From an uncultured Ruminiclostridium sp. (GTDB taxonomy: Bacteria > Bacillota > Clostridia > Oscillospirales > Ruminococcaceae), in contig CANQKE010000002.1 in NCBI GenBank assembly GCA_947624435.1, forward strand, positions 1 through 64,000: a stretch of DNA of 64,000 nt, read 5' to 3'. The first letter of the stretch is position 1. Each line of letters starts with the position of its first letter. The position numbers and the translations under genes are program-made. A model generated the notes under the pieces. That model was not told the DNA's origin, searched no databases, and saw only the letters and a program-made list of their open reading frames with translations. This document shows positions 63,187-64,000 of this stretch, piece by piece.

Positions 63187-63810
63187 ATGTTACTTTTAGT
63201 TTTTTCGATAATCATACTTTGTATGGTACCGGGCTACAAAACCATGCAGACCAGCGGAAAGCGCACGGGAATAAGAGTGCTGTCCATAATAAATATTATT
63301 CTGGCCGTGATAAATATTTTCAGTATGCTCGGATTGATAGTAATGCTATGTATGAGGGGATTCTTTGAAAATATTCTCGCAGAGATAACGCACGAACTTA
63401 TAAGTGATGGCGACCTTGCGGCAGCTTCCATGATGCAGGATGTTATTGATATGATCTTCGACATGGCTCCCATATTGATGATAATTACTTTAGCGCTTAC
63501 GGTATTCGCTCTTGTAACCGGAATATACGGTCTTAAGGCTACAAGAACGCCGCTTGCTCCTACCGGAATGGTATATCAGCAGCCCGGCGCTTACTACGGC
63601 GCTCCCCAGAACAACGCCTACAACCCGCAAAACGGCGCTCCCGTTCAGCCTATGCAGCCTGTTCAGCCCGTTCAGCCTGTTCAACCCGTTCAGCCCGAAC
63701 AGCAAGCCGCACCGTCCGATTATCAATGGTATTGTTCAAACTGCGGAAGAATGAACCCCGAATCCGTGAACTTCTGCCCCTCCTGCGGCAGCGCAAGACC
63801 TCAGCAATAA
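63187..63810 (+). CDS. Membrane protein with Q/P/V repeats and zinc ribbon
   Basis: 207 aa from the ATG at 63187, which follows AGGAGGAAAAT; a longer frame back to 63064 would include the promoter. Three membrane segments (about 1-16, 30-58 and 95-115) are followed by a Tyr/Ala/Pro/Asn-rich stretch and repeated PVQ units. A C-terminal zinc ribbon CSNC...CPSC closes the protein. Zinc-ribbon tails of this kind are common on uncharacterised Firmicutes membrane proteins. Confidence 0.8.
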   Translation: MLLLVFSIIILCMVPGYKTMQTSGKRTGIRVLSIINIILAVINIFSMLGLIVMLCMRGFFENILAEITHELISDGDLAAASMMQDVIDMIFDMAPILMIITLALTVFALVTGIYGLKATRTPLAPTGMVYQQPGAYYGAPQNNAYNPQNGAPVQPMQPVQPVQPVQPVQPEQQAAPSDYQWYCSNCGRMNPESVNFCPSCGSARPQQ

Positions 63811-63881
63811 AGCATTCAGATGATAGCGTCAAAAAGGAATAAAACATGGAAATCGTTCGTTCTTTCTTATAAGGAGCAGAT

Positions 63882-64000
63882 ATGATACAGACATTGATAA
63901 TAATCGCCGCGGTGATAACGCTTATAATAACTTTGAGATTCATCGCTTTCCCAACTTTGGGAAAGCGGAAAATGATAATCGTCTTCTCCGTTATCGTCGG
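63882..64000 (+). CDS. Start of a membrane protein, cut by the window edge
   Basis: ATG at 63882 with AAGGAG seven bases upstream, opening MIQTLIIIAAVITLIITLRF and staying open to the end of the window. Two hydrophobic segments are visible in 39 codons. Not identifiable. Confidence 0.6.
   Translation, partial: MIQTLIIIAAVITLIITLRFIAFPTLGKRKMIIVFSVIV

Overview
The window looks like a piece of a spore-forming Clostridia chromosome, most likely an Oscillospiraceae/Ruminococcaceae-type gut anaerobe. This is inferred from the spoVAC-spoVAD-spoVAE operon, a PdaB-like sporulation deacetylase, HemZ, a YaaL-like DUF2508 protein, strong AGGAGG-type ribosome binding sites, and sigma-A promoters with near-consensus hexamers. 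No rRNA, tRNA, transposase or integrase gene was seen.

Layout. Positions 1-304 hold the start of a membrane-protein gene (leftward) behind a promoter with a 31-bp palindromic operator, then a phage-like gene fragment that ends at the array. Positions 305-8003 are one very large type I-C CRISPR array (115 repeats, 114 spacers by eye). It is transcribed leftward from a leader at 8004-8171, next to a complete cas2-cas1-cas4-cas7-cas8c-cas5-cas3 operon (8172-15987, minus strand). cas8c contains a well-placed internal start that should give the Cas11c small subunit. Spacer comparison alone recovers a likely TTC PAM and repeated sampling of one phage gene family.

Positions 16.3-21.5 kb carry two paralogous sugar-type binding lipoproteins without permeases, the first behind a cre/LacI-type operator, then an AraC regulator and galE. 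Positions 21.75-32.07 kb hold the most unusual locus: a secreted 156-aa protein, a terminator, five tandem mosaic paralogous lipoproteins, an ABC ATPase, an ABC-2 permease, and a second permease fused to a lipoprotein-like domain with an internal lipobox. I do not recognise this as a described system.

Positions 32.1-37.1 kb hold the spoVA operon, an archaeal-type phosphoglycerate mutase, a DUF2508 protein and a PepV-like dipeptidase. Positions 37.2-42.7 kb hold a predicted alpha/alpha-toroid protein and a 1222-aa FnIII/CapA/SGNH-like multidomain protein, probably cell-surface glycopolymer functions. Positions 42.8-51.2 kb form a leftward redox/detoxification cluster under a LysR regulator: DUF362 lipoprotein, YraQ-type permease, two flavodoxins, aldo-keto reductase, iron alcohol dehydrogenase, esterase lipoprotein and DUF4405 membrane protein.

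Positions 51.3-64 kb are mostly housekeeping genes on the minus strand: PdaB-like deacetylase, a stacked-hairpin intergenic element, a zinc-ribbon protein, hemZ, an MBL hydrolase, rel, recJ, hslO, a methyltransferase, a yerC-type TrpR-like regulator, a thioesterase and a NUDIX hydrolase. Two plus-strand membrane proteins follow, the last running off the window.
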